A stretch of 64,000 bases of DNA from Actinopolyspora lacussalsi (lineage in GTDB: Bacteria; Actinomycetota; Actinomycetes; Mycobacteriales; Pseudonocardiaceae). The notes under the pieces are model-generated. The model worked only from the letters and a program-made list of their open reading frames with translations, was not told the DNA's origin and ran no database searches. This document shows, piece by piece, positions 27,309 to 36,815 of this stretch; within the stretch, counting starts at the first letter, position 1; each line of letters begins with the position of its first letter. The position numbers and the translations under genes were made by a program. Where the stretch lies: positions 710,501 through 774,500 of the forward strand of contig JAURUC010000001.1 in assembly GCA_030803735.1 (NCBI GenBank), read 5' to 3'.

Positions 27309-27707
27309 GGGGTGAAGCTCCGAAGTCACAATTCCGGTATACCGAGAAGCTTCACCTCCCCCTCGATCCGGGAGAACTGTGTCGAACACGCGACGTACCC
27401 GGATCAGGGGGGCTCGCAGCCTTACGGGTCCACACGGTACCCGAGCCCCCGCCAAAACCGACCCGCGGTCCCGGCGGCTTCAAAACCTCACGGCGAAAAC
27501 GGACGGCGACCCGGCACCGGGGTCACCAGAGGCTGTCGGGGGTTGCCGTTCAAAGCAAGGCCGAACCGAGCGACACCAACGAGCGCGGGGTGTACGAACC
27601 CGGATTCCATCACCGGGTGTTCTGGACCCGTTCCGTGCTCTGGCCCCGCTCCCACGAATCGCCCACGGGTCTCCGGGCGCTTCCCGAGGAAAGCGCCCGG
27701 AGCCTGG
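27309..27707. other. Hairpin-rich gap after the RNA, no IscB frame
   Basis: An IscB gene would normally begin here, but no frame shows its start, RuvC or HNH features. Instead there are strong hairpins: GGTGAAGCT/AGCTTCACC (27311-27356) with CGGTATACCG in its loop, and GGGGGCTCG/CGAGCCCCC (27408-27450). The latter probably ends the RNA or the convergent CBS gene message. From about 27470 to 27707 nothing is recognised. Confidence 0.5.
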
Positions 27708-28748
27708 TCAGGCCACGTGGGTGCCGTCGCGGACGGTGCCGACGTACTCCTCGACGAGGTCCTCCAGCGCCACCACGCCGAGCGGTTTCCCGCCGTCGTC
27801 GATGGCGGTGGCCAGATGACTGCCGGTTCGGCGCAGCGCCGTCAGCGCATCGTCCAGCCTCGCCCGTGCCCGCACGGTGGGCAGCGTGCGGATCCGCGAG
27901 CTCGGGACCAAGGTGCGCGGAGAACTTCCCGCCTGGTCCAGCACGTCCTTGACGTGCAGGTACCCCACGAGCTTGCCGCGCTCGCCGCGAACGGGGAAAC
28001 GGGAGAAGCCCGTGGACGAGACGGCGTTCTCCACGTCCGTCAGCGTGGGGTCACCGGGCAGCGTGGTCAGGTCGTGCAGCGGAACGAGGACGTCACCGAC
28101 GGTGCTTTCCACCGAGGAGAGCGTTTGGGCCAGCCTGCGGTGCTCGGACTGGTCCAGCAGTCCCTCGCGTCGGGACTCCACCAACAGCTCCGCCAGCTCG
28201 GAGGAGGTGTAGGCGGTCTCCAGGTCTTCCTTGGGCTGTATCCGCAGCACACGCAGCACCAGGTTGGCCAGCATGTTGAACAGCGCGATCAACGGCCGGG
28301 CAACCTTGACGAAGCCCACCAGAGCGGGAACCAGCCACAGCGCCAACCGCTCCGGATCGGCGATCGCGAGGTTCTTCGGAACCATCTCGCCGACCAGCAC
28401 GTGCAGCACGACCACGAGCGCGAGCGCGAGCGCGAAGGAGACCGCGTGTATCAGCACCGAGGGCACCGGAATCGGGCCCAGCAGCCGTTCGAGCTGGTGT
28501 GCCACGGCCGGCTCGCCCAACCTGCCCAGTCCCAGCGAGCAGAGCGTGATGCCGAGCTGGGCGCTGGTCAACATCAGCGAGCCTTCCTGGCTGGCTCTGA
28601 TGACGGTGTTCGCCCGTTGTATTCCCTGCTCGCGAAGTGCTTCCAAGCGGTCCCTGCGCGAGGAGAGCAGGGAGAACTCCGCTCCCACGAACAGCGCGTT
28701 GAGCAGCAGGAGCAGCACGGTGAGTCCGATGGCCGTGCCGTCGCTCAT
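27708..28748 (-). CDS. CNNM/CBS membrane protein, short form
   Basis: A 346-residue protein with an N-terminal CNNM (DUF21) transmembrane domain of three or four helices (MLTSAQLGITLCSLGLGRLG and VLVGEMVPKNLAIADPERLA are family motifs), then two CBS domains (residues about 200-335). It stops right after the CBS pair and lacks the CorC_HlyC domain that ends most relatives, including its upstream partner. CNNM proteins are linked to Mg or other divalent-cation transport at the cytoplasmic membrane, with CBS domains sensing adenine nucleotides. Its ATG overlaps the stop of the upstream paralogue by four bases (ATGA), so the two probably act as a pair. Confidence 0.9.
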   Translation of the reverse strand: MSDGTAIGLTVLLLLLNALFVGAEFSLLSSRRDRLEALREQGIQRANTVIRASQEGSLMLTSAQLGITLCSLGLGRLGEPAVAHQLERLLGPIPVPSVLIHAVSFALALALVVVLHVLVGEMVPKNLAIADPERLALWLVPALVGFVKVARPLIALFNMLANLVLRVLRIQPKEDLETAYTSSELAELLVESRREGLLDQSEHRRLAQTLSSVESTVGDVLVPLHDLTTLPGDPTLTDVENAVSSTGFSRFPVRGERGKLVGYLHVKDVLDQAGSSPRTLVPSSRIRTLPTVRARARLDDALTALRRTGSHLATAIDDGGKPLGVVALEDLVEEYVGTVRDGTHVA

Positions 28749-30115
28749 CGTGACACCTCCCGTTGCGGTTCTGCGTTCGAGGACGGCTGTCTGGAGCCGA
28801 GGTCAGGGGAACGATGCTGCAGCCGCAGTTCGGCGATGCGGTGCCGGTCCATGCCGGTGACCGTCAGACTCCAGTCGTCCTGCTGGATCCGGTCGCCCGG
28901 TGTGGGGATGCGGCCCAGCCGGTACAGCACGAAACCCGCCACCGTCTCGTAGTCACCTTCCGGCATGGTGAAGCCGGTGGCCTCTTCGAGTTCGTCCGAC
29001 CGCAGCAGTCCGGAGATGTTCCAACTGGAACCTCCGGTGCGTCGCACGGCGGCCACTTCACGTCGGTCGTGCTCGTCGCGTACGTCACCGATGATCTCCT
29101 CGACGACGTCCTCCAGGCTCACGATTCCCGCCGTGCCGCCGTACTCGTCGACCACCAGCGCCATCTGCAACCCGGAACCGCGCAGCCGCTCCAGCAGCGC
29201 GTCACCGTCCAGGCTCTCCGGCACCGTGGGCACCGGTCGTGTCAGCGAACCCACCGAGGTTCCGGCGCGCTCTTCCAGCGGCACCCCGAAAGCCTGTTTG
29301 ACGTGTACGACACCGTGTACCTCGTCGAGGTCGTCGCCGTGTACCGGAAACCGGGAGAAGCCGGTTCGTCGTGCGGTGTCGATCAGTTCGAGCACGCTGT
29401 CCCGCGCCTCTAGTGACTCGACCCGCACCCGAGGGGTCATCAGTTCCTGGGCCGTACGTTCCCCGAACCGCAGCGAGCGGTCCATCAGCTCGGCAGTGGC
29501 CTCGTCGAGCGTGCCGTGCTCGGCGCTGGAGCGCACGATCGAACCGAGTTCGTCGGGGGAGCGGGCCGAACGCAGTTCCTCCTGCGGCTCGACGCCGAAC
29601 TTCCGGATCACCCAGTTGGCGCTGTTGTTCATACTGTTGATCAACAGGCTGAACACCCGGGAGAACGTGGCGTGGTAACCCGAGACCGCCCGGGCAGTGG
29701 GCAGTGGTCGTGCGATCGCGAGGTTCTTCGGAACCATCTCGCCGAAAACCATCGACAGCGTGGTCGCCAGAAAGATCGCGAGCACGAGGGCCAGGGGAAC
29801 GGCCACACCCATCGGTATCCCGATCGCGGTGATGACCGGGCGTAGCAGGTCACCGATCAGTGGCTCTGCCACATAACCTGTCACCAGGGTGGTCAGCGTG
29901 ATCGCCACCTGTGCGCCGGAAAGCTGGAACGAGAGTGTGCTGTGCGCACGGCGTACCGATCTGGAACGCCGGTCGCCGACCTCGGCGACATGGGTGTCGA
30001 TGGTGCTGCGTTCCAGGGTGGTCAGCGAGAACTCGGCGGCCACGGCCAGCGCCGTGCCCAACGTGAGCATCCCGACGAACAACAGCCCCAGGATCGCGAG
30101 TAGAACGTCCATCAT
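28745..30115 (-). CDS. CNNM/CBS/CorC-domain membrane protein, long form
   Basis: A 456-residue paralogue of the downstream gene. It has an N-terminal CNNM domain (FSLTTLERSTIDTHVAEVGD, SGAQVAITLTTLVTGYVAEP, FGEMVPKNLAIARPLPTA), a CBS pair (about residues 210-340, ending DEYGGTAGIVSLEDVVEEII) and a C-terminal CorC_HlyC domain (WNISGLLRSDELEEATGF, then GDYETVAGFVLYRLGRIPTPGD). This full layout is the hemolysin-C/CorC-like family, connected with divalent-cation efflux or resistance. It begins ATG ATG at 30115 with GGCGGTGG ahead, and is the first gene of the two-gene operon. Confidence 0.92.
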   Translation of the reverse strand: MMDVLLAILGLLFVGMLTLGTALAVAAEFSLTTLERSTIDTHVAEVGDRRSRSVRRAHSTLSFQLSGAQVAITLTTLVTGYVAEPLIGDLLRPVITAIGIPMGVAVPLALVLAIFLATTLSMVFGEMVPKNLAIARPLPTARAVSGYHATFSRVFSLLINSMNNSANWVIRKFGVEPQEELRSARSPDELGSIVRSSAEHGTLDEATAELMDRSLRFGERTAQELMTPRVRVESLEARDSVLELIDTARRTGFSRFPVHGDDLDEVHGVVHVKQAFGVPLEERAGTSVGSLTRPVPTVPESLDGDALLERLRGSGLQMALVVDEYGGTAGIVSLEDVVEEIIGDVRDEHDRREVAAVRRTGGSSWNISGLLRSDELEEATGFTMPEGDYETVAGFVLYRLGRIPTPGDRIQQDDWSLTVTGMDRHRIAELRLQHRSPDLGSRQPSSNAEPQREVSR

Positions 30116-30419
30116 CCACCGCCTCGCGACTGGCTGTTACGGCGCCGCAGCCGATGGTGAGTAGCAAAGCAGCCGGGTCTTCGACCCGGCCCGGTACTGC
30201 CGTCGGTCGAGTGTGCCTCGGGCACTGACGCTGTCACTCCTTTTGCGTCGTGTCGTGATCGTCGACTACCGGGGCCGCGTTCTCCCAGCGGAGGCGGTGG
30301 TCCCGGTTTCGGTGCGTACATCCTACCGTGCGGGAAGCCGTGATGGCTTCCACTGTGGCGCGGATATCCCAACCGGGGCCCGTTCCCACCGTTTCCGGTG
30401 TGGCATCAGCCGCGGACTC
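30116..30419. other. Gap upstream of the CNNM operon
   Basis: The 304-base gap must hold the CNNM operon promoter (minus strand). One compact hairpin, CCGGGTC/GACCCGG (30174-30190), is present. No gene is seen. Confidence 0.45.
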
Positions 30420-30980
30420 TCAGGGTTGCCTGCCCAGCATCGCCAACAGACGGCTCTGCGGGGCCGCCGAGACGCTCACGGGTTTCGCCGGTGCGAAGAG
30501 CCCGGAATCGGCGAGCGCCGCCAGGTGCGGTTCGAACACCGCACGCACGGCTTCGACCAGTTCCGGGTCGAGCCCGGTGTCGGCTCCGATGCCCTTCGCG
30601 AGGTCCCAGGCGTGTACCGCGAGGTCCATCGTCATCTGCCAGCCGTAGTCCTCGACGGGGATCTTTCCGCCGGTGACGTGTACCCGGCTGGACAGCTTCG
30701 CGTTGTCCCAGGCCGCTCGTGCCGCGGAACTGGCCCTGTCCCACGCCGCTTGCGGGTCCTCGCCCACCAGGTCACCGTCGAACCGGTCGCCGACCTGTTC
30801 CAGCGTGTGCCCCTCCAGCAGCCAGGGCGCCCACAGCTGCTCGCTGACCAGGTGGTTGAGCAGATCGCGTACTCGCCACTCGCCGCACGGGGTCGCGTTG
30901 TCCAGTTGATCGATTCCGGTGCGGCGAACACGATTGTCGAATTCGCGCATCGCCGCCCGGTGTGCGGGCAACAGTTCCAT
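30420..30980 (-). CDS. TIGR03086-family (DinB/mycothiol-dependent-like) protein
   Basis: A 186-residue protein of the DinB-like TIGR03086 group. ELLPAHRAAMREFDNRVRR is the typical first helix; TPCGEWRVRDLLNHLVSEQL carries the conserved His, and DYGWQMTMDLAVHAWDLAKG supplies the other two metal-ligand histidine region (HxxxH-type, AVHAWDLA). Related proteins are mycothiol-dependent maleylpyruvate isomerases, but most members have no known substrate. I chose ATG 30980 because GGAG lies just upstream and the family N-terminus fits; the frame is open to 31043. It is divergent from the peptide transporter. Confidence 0.8.
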   Translation of the reverse strand: MELLPAHRAAMREFDNRVRRTGIDQLDNATPCGEWRVRDLLNHLVSEQLWAPWLLEGHTLEQVGDRFDGDLVGEDPQAAWDRASSAARAAWDNAKLSSRVHVTGGKIPVEDYGWQMTMDLAVHAWDLAKGIGADTGLDPELVEAVRAVFEPHLAALADSGLFAPAKPVSVSAAPQSRLLAMLGRQP

Positions 30981-31426
30981 CTCCGCTCCATGGCTCTGCG
31001 TCGTCCAGGGTGCCGCTGATATGCGATTCGAAGGCTCGCACAATGGTCCTCGGGGTGCGAAGCCGGGACAGCGTGGGGCGTACCGGGGCCCGGCGTTCCG
31101 TGTCTCCCGCTCGCGGGAGCGCGGGCCGCCGCGTCCCGTGGCGGTCGTCGAAAGCCCCGGTGAGTTCGATCACATAGCGTGAGTATATCCATTGCGTGGC
31201 AACCACGGTCGGTACCGGGAGTGTGACTCCCGGAACGTGCCACATCCCTCGCACGAACAGGGGTGGATCCCGGTTTCCCGGGATTGTCCACCTGTGAAAC
31301 ATCTGCTCATCCAGACGTCACACCTTTGATGGACCCGGTACTCGTGGCCTGCGAAGAAGTGCGTATCCTGCCGCAAGTTGTCAGGTGGCCACAGCCGCCG
31401 TGCCACGCGTACGAGAGGACGTGATC
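30981..31426. other. Divergent intergenic region, no gene seen
   Basis: About 446 bases separate the TIGR03086 gene from the POT transporter. Open frames here are out of phase and lack ribosome sites. The region must contain both promoters, but I cannot pick out clear -10/-35 boxes. Confidence 0.45.
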
Positions 31427-32905
31427 GTGAACACCTCCACGGTTACGAACGAGCCACACGGGAGAGGTTTCTTGGGCCAACCTCCCGGGCTTTCCACGCT
31501 TTTCTTCACCGAGATGTGGGAGCGCTTCTCCTACTACGGGATGCGTGCCATTCTGGCGCTGTATCTCTACACTGCGGTCGCCGACGGTGGCCTGGGACTG
31601 GACGAGAACAGGATCGCGGTACCGCTGGTCCTGGCTTACGGCTCCTCGGTGTACCTGACCGGCGTGGCCGGTGGCTGGTTGGCCGACCGCGTTCTCGGCT
31701 CGCAACGCGCCATCTTCTACGGCGGCGTGCTGATCATGTTCGGGCACATCGCGATGGCCGTTCCCGGTGGTCTAACCGCGCTGGGGGTGGGGCTCGGCCT
31801 CATCACGATCGGTACCGGCCTGTTGAAGCCGAACGTGTCCAATGTGGTGGGTGGTCTCTACGACAAGGAGGACACGCGGCGCGACGCCGGTTTCTCGATC
31901 TTCTACACGGGTATCAACATCGGTGCCTTCATCAGCCAGATCCTGACTCCGGCCCTGCAGACCGGTATCGGTTTCCACTGGGGTTTCGGTGCGGCCGCCG
32001 TCGGGATGGCTCTCGGCCTGATCCAGTACGTTCTCGGACGTGGTCGCCTCGGTGGGGTGGGGAGCCAGCCGGTCAACCCGCTGCCCGTCGACCGCAGGAA
32101 CGCGGTCCTGACGAGGGTCGCGCTCATCGCCGTGCTGATCCTGGTCGCGCTCGGGGGTGCCGTCTTCCTGTGGGGCATCCCGGGGCTGATCAACAGCATC
32201 ACCGGGATCTCGATGGTGCTGCCGGTCGCGTACTTCGTGGTGATGTTCAGGAGCAACCAGATCACCAAGATGGAGCGGGACCGTCTGATCGCCTATATCC
32301 CGCTTTTCCTGGCCACGGCCATCTTCTTCCTGCTGTTCGAACAGCAGGCCGCGACACTGGTGGTGGTCACCGATCAGCAGACCGACACCACCGTGTTCGG
32401 CTTCGATTTCCCAGTGGGTTGGTTCCAGTCGATCAATCCGTTGGCCATCATCATTCTGGCTCCCCTCTTCGCCGTGATGTGGACCAAGCTGGGGTCGCGT
32501 CAACCGAGCACCCCGGGCAAGTTCGTGGGTGGTCTGGTCTTCGTGGGGCTGGCCTTCCTGTGGGTGGTGTTCTCCAGCCTGTTCACCAACGCCGAGGGGT
32601 TGCTCAACCCGTTCATGATCGTGTTCGTGTTCGTGCTGCTGACCATCGGTGAGCTCATGCTCTCCCCGGTGGGGCTCTCGGCGACCACGAAGTTGGCGCC
32701 GCAGGCGTTCTCCTCGCAGACGATGGGGCTGTACTTCCTGGCGCCGGCCCTGGGACAGGGAGTGGCCGCACAGGTCACGAAACTGTACTCCGCTGATCAC
32801 CAGAACCTGTACTTCGGTGGTGTCGGCCTCGTAACTATCTTCCTGGGAGTCGTGCTGGCGTTGATGGTCCCGATGATCAAGAAGTACATGCGTGGCGTGC
32901 TGTAG
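31427..32905 (+). CDS. POT-family di/tripeptide:proton symporter
   Basis: A 492-residue transporter with 14 predicted helices. The first helix region TLFFTEMWERFSYYGMRAIL contains the ExxERFxYY proton-coupling motif of the proton-dependent oligopeptide transporter family, and YTGINIGAFISQI matches the PTR2 signature (FYxxINxGS-type). It imports di- and tripeptides with protons. The GTG at 31427 lies seven bases after GAGAGGA and gives the N-terminus VNTSTVTNEP; an earlier in-frame GTG at 31421 is too close to that site. It is a single gene as far as the context shows. Confidence 0.92.
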   Translation: MNTSTVTNEPHGRGFLGQPPGLSTLFFTEMWERFSYYGMRAILALYLYTAVADGGLGLDENRIAVPLVLAYGSSVYLTGVAGGWLADRVLGSQRAIFYGGVLIMFGHIAMAVPGGLTALGVGLGLITIGTGLLKPNVSNVVGGLYDKEDTRRDAGFSIFYTGINIGAFISQILTPALQTGIGFHWGFGAAAVGMALGLIQYVLGRGRLGGVGSQPVNPLPVDRRNAVLTRVALIAVLILVALGGAVFLWGIPGLINSITGISMVLPVAYFVVMFRSNQITKMERDRLIAYIPLFLATAIFFLLFEQQAATLVVVTDQQTDTTVFGFDFPVGWFQSINPLAIIILAPLFAVMWTKLGSRQPSTPGKFVGGLVFVGLAFLWVVFSSLFTNAEGLLNPFMIVFVFVLLTIGELMLSPVGLSATTKLAPQAFSSQTMGLYFLAPALGQGVAAQVTKLYSADHQNLYFGGVGLVTIFLGVVLALMVPMIKKYMRGVL

Positions 32906-33043
32906 TCCGATCGCCGCGGGGTGAGCCGAGGAGCCGTGCGGGTTCGCTGCCGAGCATGTGGCCGTCCGAAGTGACCGCCGGAGCAGTGTCGACCCGGCTC
33001 GGTTCGTCGAGCCCTGACACGAGCGGTCACGATCGTCGCCGAA

Positions 33044-33283
33044 GTGGGCTTCGACGTCACGTGGTCCACGACCACACGTACCTCCTGGACCTCACCGGAG
33101 ATCCAGCCCAATCAGCGGGTCATGCTTCGCGCGGGCAAAGTGGTGCAGCGGACCGGGTTCGAAGTCTGGCAGGTCAATGAGACCCTCCACCCCACCTGCG
33201 GTACTTCACAGCACGAGGTGCACCTTCGCTACGGGCACGCCGACCGGTACAAGCACCTGGTTTACCGGACGGACTACCTGTAG
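33044..33283 (+). CDS. Short orphan frame, possible gene fragment
   Basis: A 79-residue frame that is open further upstream (reading RALTRAVTIVAEVGFDVTW) without a good start or ribosome site. The text looks protein-like: WTSPEIQPNQRVMLRAGKVV, GFEVWQVNETLHPTCG, then HLRYGHADRYKHLVYRTDYL at the end. I do not recognise it. It could be a small protein, or the C-terminal remnant of a larger secreted or phage-related protein whose front has been lost. It lies between the POT gene and the convergent DUF3616 gene. Confidence 0.33.
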   Translation: MGFDVTWSTTTRTSWTSPEIQPNQRVMLRAGKVVQRTGFEVWQVNETLHPTCGTSQHEVHLRYGHADRYKHLVYRTDYL

Positions 33284-33427
33284 TCGTACTGATTGCCGAT
33301 TCGGGAATCGCATGCCCGGGGTAACTGGTCCGGGCGCGCCGTGGACCGTCCCGCCTGCGCGGGGCGGTCCTGTTCGTCGGTGCCGGCGGCGCGGCGCGTT
33401 CGTCACGCCGCCGTGCTTCCACGGTCG

Positions 33428-34504
33428 TCAGGGCAAGGCGAATACGTCGCCCAGCACGGTGTGCTCGGCGGTCAACCGGTGTTCGGCCGGGCTGTCGTAG
33501 ACCACGAACAGTTTCTCGCCGTCCGACTCCGAGACGACCGAGATCCCCTCGGCGTGATCGTCACCGACCCCGTGGGGCAGTTCCAGTTCCACCGGCAGTT
33601 GCTCGGAGCGCACCACCTCGGGAGCCTCGCTCTTCGCCGCGTCGTGCCAGCGATAAACCCGGATCGGTCCGTCGAGGTCCATGGACGGCCCCGCCAGCAC
33701 GAGCAGGTCGTCACCGTGCGGGCACAGGTCCCGGATGCCGAGCCCGTCGAGGTCGAGGAAGTGCTTGCGATAGCGGGAGCCGCCGAAGCGACCCAGGGTG
33801 AGCTCACCGGCCTCCGAGCCCTCGCTCGGCGCGATCTCCAGCAGCACGGCCCAGCCCCGAAGCACCGGTCCCCGCAGCCCGAGGAACAACCCGTCGCCCT
33901 TCACGGCGACCCCCTCGACGTCGAACCCGTTGTCCTTGGCGGGTATCCGCAGGAACGGGCTCAGGTGCGGATCCTCCGCCAGCGCTTCGGTCAGGCTGTC
34001 CTTGCGGCGCGCGCCGAGCACCGCGGAGCGCCTGCCGTCCGATGCCTCCCGCACCAGTCGTGGCGACCCGTCCCCGTCACGTTCCACGGCCAGCCTGGCC
34101 ACGACGTGCCGGTTCACCTCGTCCCGCACCTTGGCCAGTCGTTTGGCCGCCTTGGTGTCGTCGTGTTTGGGTTTGATCTTCTTGCGCACCAGGCTGTGCG
34201 AGCCCACCGCCCAGAGCCAGTCCCCGTTCAGACCGAGTCCTTCGATGTCGGCCTCCTCCTCGGCGGGACCGGGCAGCGGCACGAGATCGGCGAGCCGGAA
34301 GGTTCGCTGCTCACCGTAGGAGTCCGGGTGTTCCCCCTCCGCGAGCCGCATTCGTTCCACGGTCGCGGTCTCGTCACCGGCCAACCACAGACACCCGTCG
34401 TCACCCCGGATCGCGGAGATGTTGACATGCGTTTCCGCGTCCACCGACCCCTCGTGGAACCGCAGCGCCATACGTCGTTCGATTTCGTGGTGCATGGTGC
34501 GCAT
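33428..34504 (-). CDS. DUF3616 domain protein
   Basis: A 358-residue protein of the DUF3616 family. Repeated beta-propeller-like strands are visible: NISAIRGDDGCLWLAGDET, then ADIEGLGLNGDWLWAVGSHS, then FDVEGVAVKGDGLFLGLRGP and LDGLGIRDLCPHGDDLLVLA. Each carries an (E/D)G(L/V)-type turn with acidic residues, as in the family. No signal peptide or membrane segment is evident, so it is probably cytoplasmic. Function is not known; similar folds bind ligands or hydrolyse phosphate esters. The start could be at Met 1, 4 or 12. It lies downstream of the FUSC gene, 61 bases away on the same strand. Confidence 0.8.
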   Translation of the reverse strand: MRTMHHEIERRMALRFHEGSVDAETHVNISAIRGDDGCLWLAGDETATVERMRLAEGEHPDSYGEQRTFRLADLVPLPGPAEEEADIEGLGLNGDWLWAVGSHSLVRKKIKPKHDDTKAAKRLAKVRDEVNRHVVARLAVERDGDGSPRLVREASDGRRSAVLGARRKDSLTEALAEDPHLSPFLRIPAKDNGFDVEGVAVKGDGLFLGLRGPVLRGWAVLLEIAPSEGSEAGELTLGRFGGSRYRKHFLDLDGLGIRDLCPHGDDLLVLAGPSMDLDGPIRVYRWHDAAKSEAPEVVRSEQLPVELELPHGVGDDHAEGISVVSESDGEKLFVVYDSPAEHRLTAEHTVLGDVFALP

Positions 34505-34565
34505 TATGCGGCCCTCCCGGTGTTCCGGTCCGGCAGTGGGAGGCGTTCGTCAGCGAGGACACGCC

Positions 34566-36677
34566 TCACCGTGCCGGTTCGGTTTCCCGGCGTTCGACGA
34601 ATCCGAACTCCCGTCCGAGGTCGTGCAGGATCCGGCCGAGCCGGTCGAGCAGGTAGACCGTGCGGTGCAGCGAGGTGGGCCCGGACGGCAGGGTCTCCGC
34701 GATGTCGTGCAGCTCCTCCGCTCGTTCCCGCATGTCCTCGACGATCTCGTCGAAGTTCCGCGTTCCTCGACCGGCCAGCGCCGCCGCGGCTTCCGCCATG
34801 CACCGGAGCAGTTCGACCAGCCTGCTCCGGGTGTCCGTGTCGATCATCTCGGCGCTGTTGCCCAGCACCACGGTGAGGTTGCGGACGTAGTAGGCACAAC
34901 CGGATGCCATGGTCAGCTCGCGTTCCAGGCGACTGCCCTGGGAACGCATCCGCAGCCCCGTCAGCGGCCGCGCGCTGTCACGCAGTCGGTGGAACCGGTC
35001 GTCCAGTTCCCGCACGTCCTCGCGCAGCCCGGAGACGGTCCCCTCGGCCTCGACGTCCCCCGCGGCCCGGCGAAGCAGGTCCCGCAGCCGCAACAGGAAG
35101 TCCTCCGAACGCGAACGCACCACCGAGCGGGTGCTCGTCGGCAGCACCAGCACGGCGGCGAGGACTCCCGCGGCGGCCCCCACCGCCGTTTCCACCAGTC
35201 GGGTCTCCAGCACAGCCACGGAGAAGCTGCCCAGGATTCCGTAGAGGAGACCGAGTGCGGTCGTGATGAAGAACGTCAGGGCGGCGTAGGAGTATCCGAT
35301 GAAGTAGAACGCGAGGAACAGGCACAGCAGGATCAGCACCAGTTCGGTGGCCAGATATCCCGTCACCTGCGAGGCCACCAGAATCCCGGCCAGCACCCCC
35401 AACAGTGTGCCCGCGGTGCGTTGCCAGGCACGTACCAGCAGCTCACCGCGGCTGTTGACGCTGATGAACACCACGAACGCCGTTATCACGGCCCAGTACC
35501 AGCGGTTCGGCGACACCAGCTGCCCCCCGACGATGGCCAGCGCCGCTGCCGCGGTCACCTGAACCGCCGTCCGCACCTCGGGGCGTCGGAGTCCGGTCTC
35601 GGAGTCCGACGGTTCGTCCTGCTCGTCGGTGTCCCGTTCGGTCTCGGCGCTCTCGGGCTGTTCGGAGGTCGACTCGTCCGCGGTGTAGTCACTGCCGAGC
35701 TCGGAGGTCGCCTCGGCCAGTTCGGCCATCGCCGATCCGAGTCTGCGCACCGTCATGGCCAGTTCGGCCGACCCCTGCCGTTCCAGCTCCTCGGCGACAC
35801 GCTTGGCCGCTTTCCGGAACTCGGTGGGGTCCGTGCGCAGCACGTGCAGCAACGGCGTCAGTGCCGGAACGGCTCCGGAAGGGTGATCGATCGCTCTGGT
35901 CAGTGGTGTGAGCAGGTTCTCCGCGGCCAGCTCGACATTGAGCAGGCGTTGTCGAAGCCGGTTTCTGCCCACCTCGTCGATACCGTTCAGCTGCTCCACC
36001 GTGCCCTCGAGCATCAGCGCGGTTTCGTTCAGCCGGGTCGAGCGATTCTGCAGCTCGCGGCGCCGTTTCGTCGAGTCGGGGTGTTCGGCCAGATCGCGCA
36101 CCGTGTGCAGCAGCGCGTGTACCTGCGCCCGCATGGTTCGCCTACCCCGTTCGAGAACCCCCTGCGGATCGTCACGCAGCACTACGAAGCGCAACAGGCA
36201 GGCCGCCAGCGCACCGCAAACCGCGGCCAGCCCCATCACCGGGATCTGAGAGAGGGTCGGCCGCAGGAACATCGCGAAGAAGTAGCCGAAGAACCCCACG
36301 AAGCCCAGTGCGAAGTACCGCACGCCGAAGCGGCGGACATAGGTGGCCGCGAAGATGACAACCAGAAAGATCAGCACCGTCAGGAACGGGACGTGCCGAC
36401 TGGCGGTGGCGATGCCCAGGCTGATCGTGGCCGGGATCGGCATCAACAGCGTGGTGATCAGTCTGCCCCGCTCGGTGGGATCGTTGACCGCCACCGAGGA
36501 CTGGATGGCCACGATCGCACCGATCAGCGCGCTGGGCAGCGCCAGCCCCAGCCACGCGAGCGTGGGCAGCATGACCAGCAGTGTCAGGGCGACCGAGGAG
36601 ACCACCCGAACGGCGGTCCGGAACCTGCGCAGTGCGGGGTCCGAGGCGACGAAGCGATTCCACCACTCGCTCCACAT
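34566..36677 (-). CDS. FUSC-family transporter (aromatic-acid exporter type)
   Basis: A 703-residue membrane protein with two six-helix FUSC modules: one at about residues 20-160 (FGVRYFALGFVGFFGYFFAM) and one at about 385-530 (RWYWAVITAFVVFISVNSRG, then ELLVRAWQRTAGTLLGVLAG). Each is followed by a long helical cytoplasmic part. An acidic linker (DESTSEQPESAETERDTDEQ) lies in front of the second module. This is the layout of YccS/AaeB-like proteins, which export aromatic carboxylates or related small acids. The gene is upstream of the DUF3616 gene and downstream of acnR on the same strand, but the gaps suggest separate units. Confidence 0.87.
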   Translation of the reverse strand: MWSEWWNRFVASDPALRRFRTAVRVVSSVALTLLVMLPTLAWLGLALPSALIGAIVAIQSSVAVNDPTERGRLITTLLMPIPATISLGIATASRHVPFLTVLIFLVVIFAATYVRRFGVRYFALGFVGFFGYFFAMFLRPTLSQIPVMGLAAVCGALAACLLRFVVLRDDPQGVLERGRRTMRAQVHALLHTVRDLAEHPDSTKRRRELQNRSTRLNETALMLEGTVEQLNGIDEVGRNRLRQRLLNVELAAENLLTPLTRAIDHPSGAVPALTPLLHVLRTDPTEFRKAAKRVAEELERQGSAELAMTVRRLGSAMAELAEATSELGSDYTADESTSEQPESAETERDTDEQDEPSDSETGLRRPEVRTAVQVTAAAALAIVGGQLVSPNRWYWAVITAFVVFISVNSRGELLVRAWQRTAGTLLGVLAGILVASQVTGYLATELVLILLCLFLAFYFIGYSYAALTFFITTALGLLYGILGSFSVAVLETRLVETAVGAAAGVLAAVLVLPTSTRSVVRSRSEDFLLRLRDLLRRAAGDVEAEGTVSGLREDVRELDDRFHRLRDSARPLTGLRMRSQGSRLERELTMASGCAYYVRNLTVVLGNSAEMIDTDTRSRLVELLRCMAEAAAALAGRGTRNFDEIVEDMRERAEELHDIAETLPSGPTSLHRTVYLLDRLGRILHDLGREFGFVERRETEPAR

Positions 36678-36815
36678 GCGTGCCTCCGGCTGCCGTCACT
36701 GACCGACTTCTTCCCGTCGGATCGCGGTTGTCGATCGGGCCGGGGGCGAGATTACGCCCGCGGGCGGTTCGGGGCATCGCACACGCCGTGCCGGCCCGGG
36801 CAGGGGAGCGCCGGA

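Noticed and set aside
27312..27707. Open frames that could have been an IscB remnant
   Set aside because: None shows the IscB N-terminus, RuvC or HNH motifs; composition and hairpins suggest untranslated DNA.
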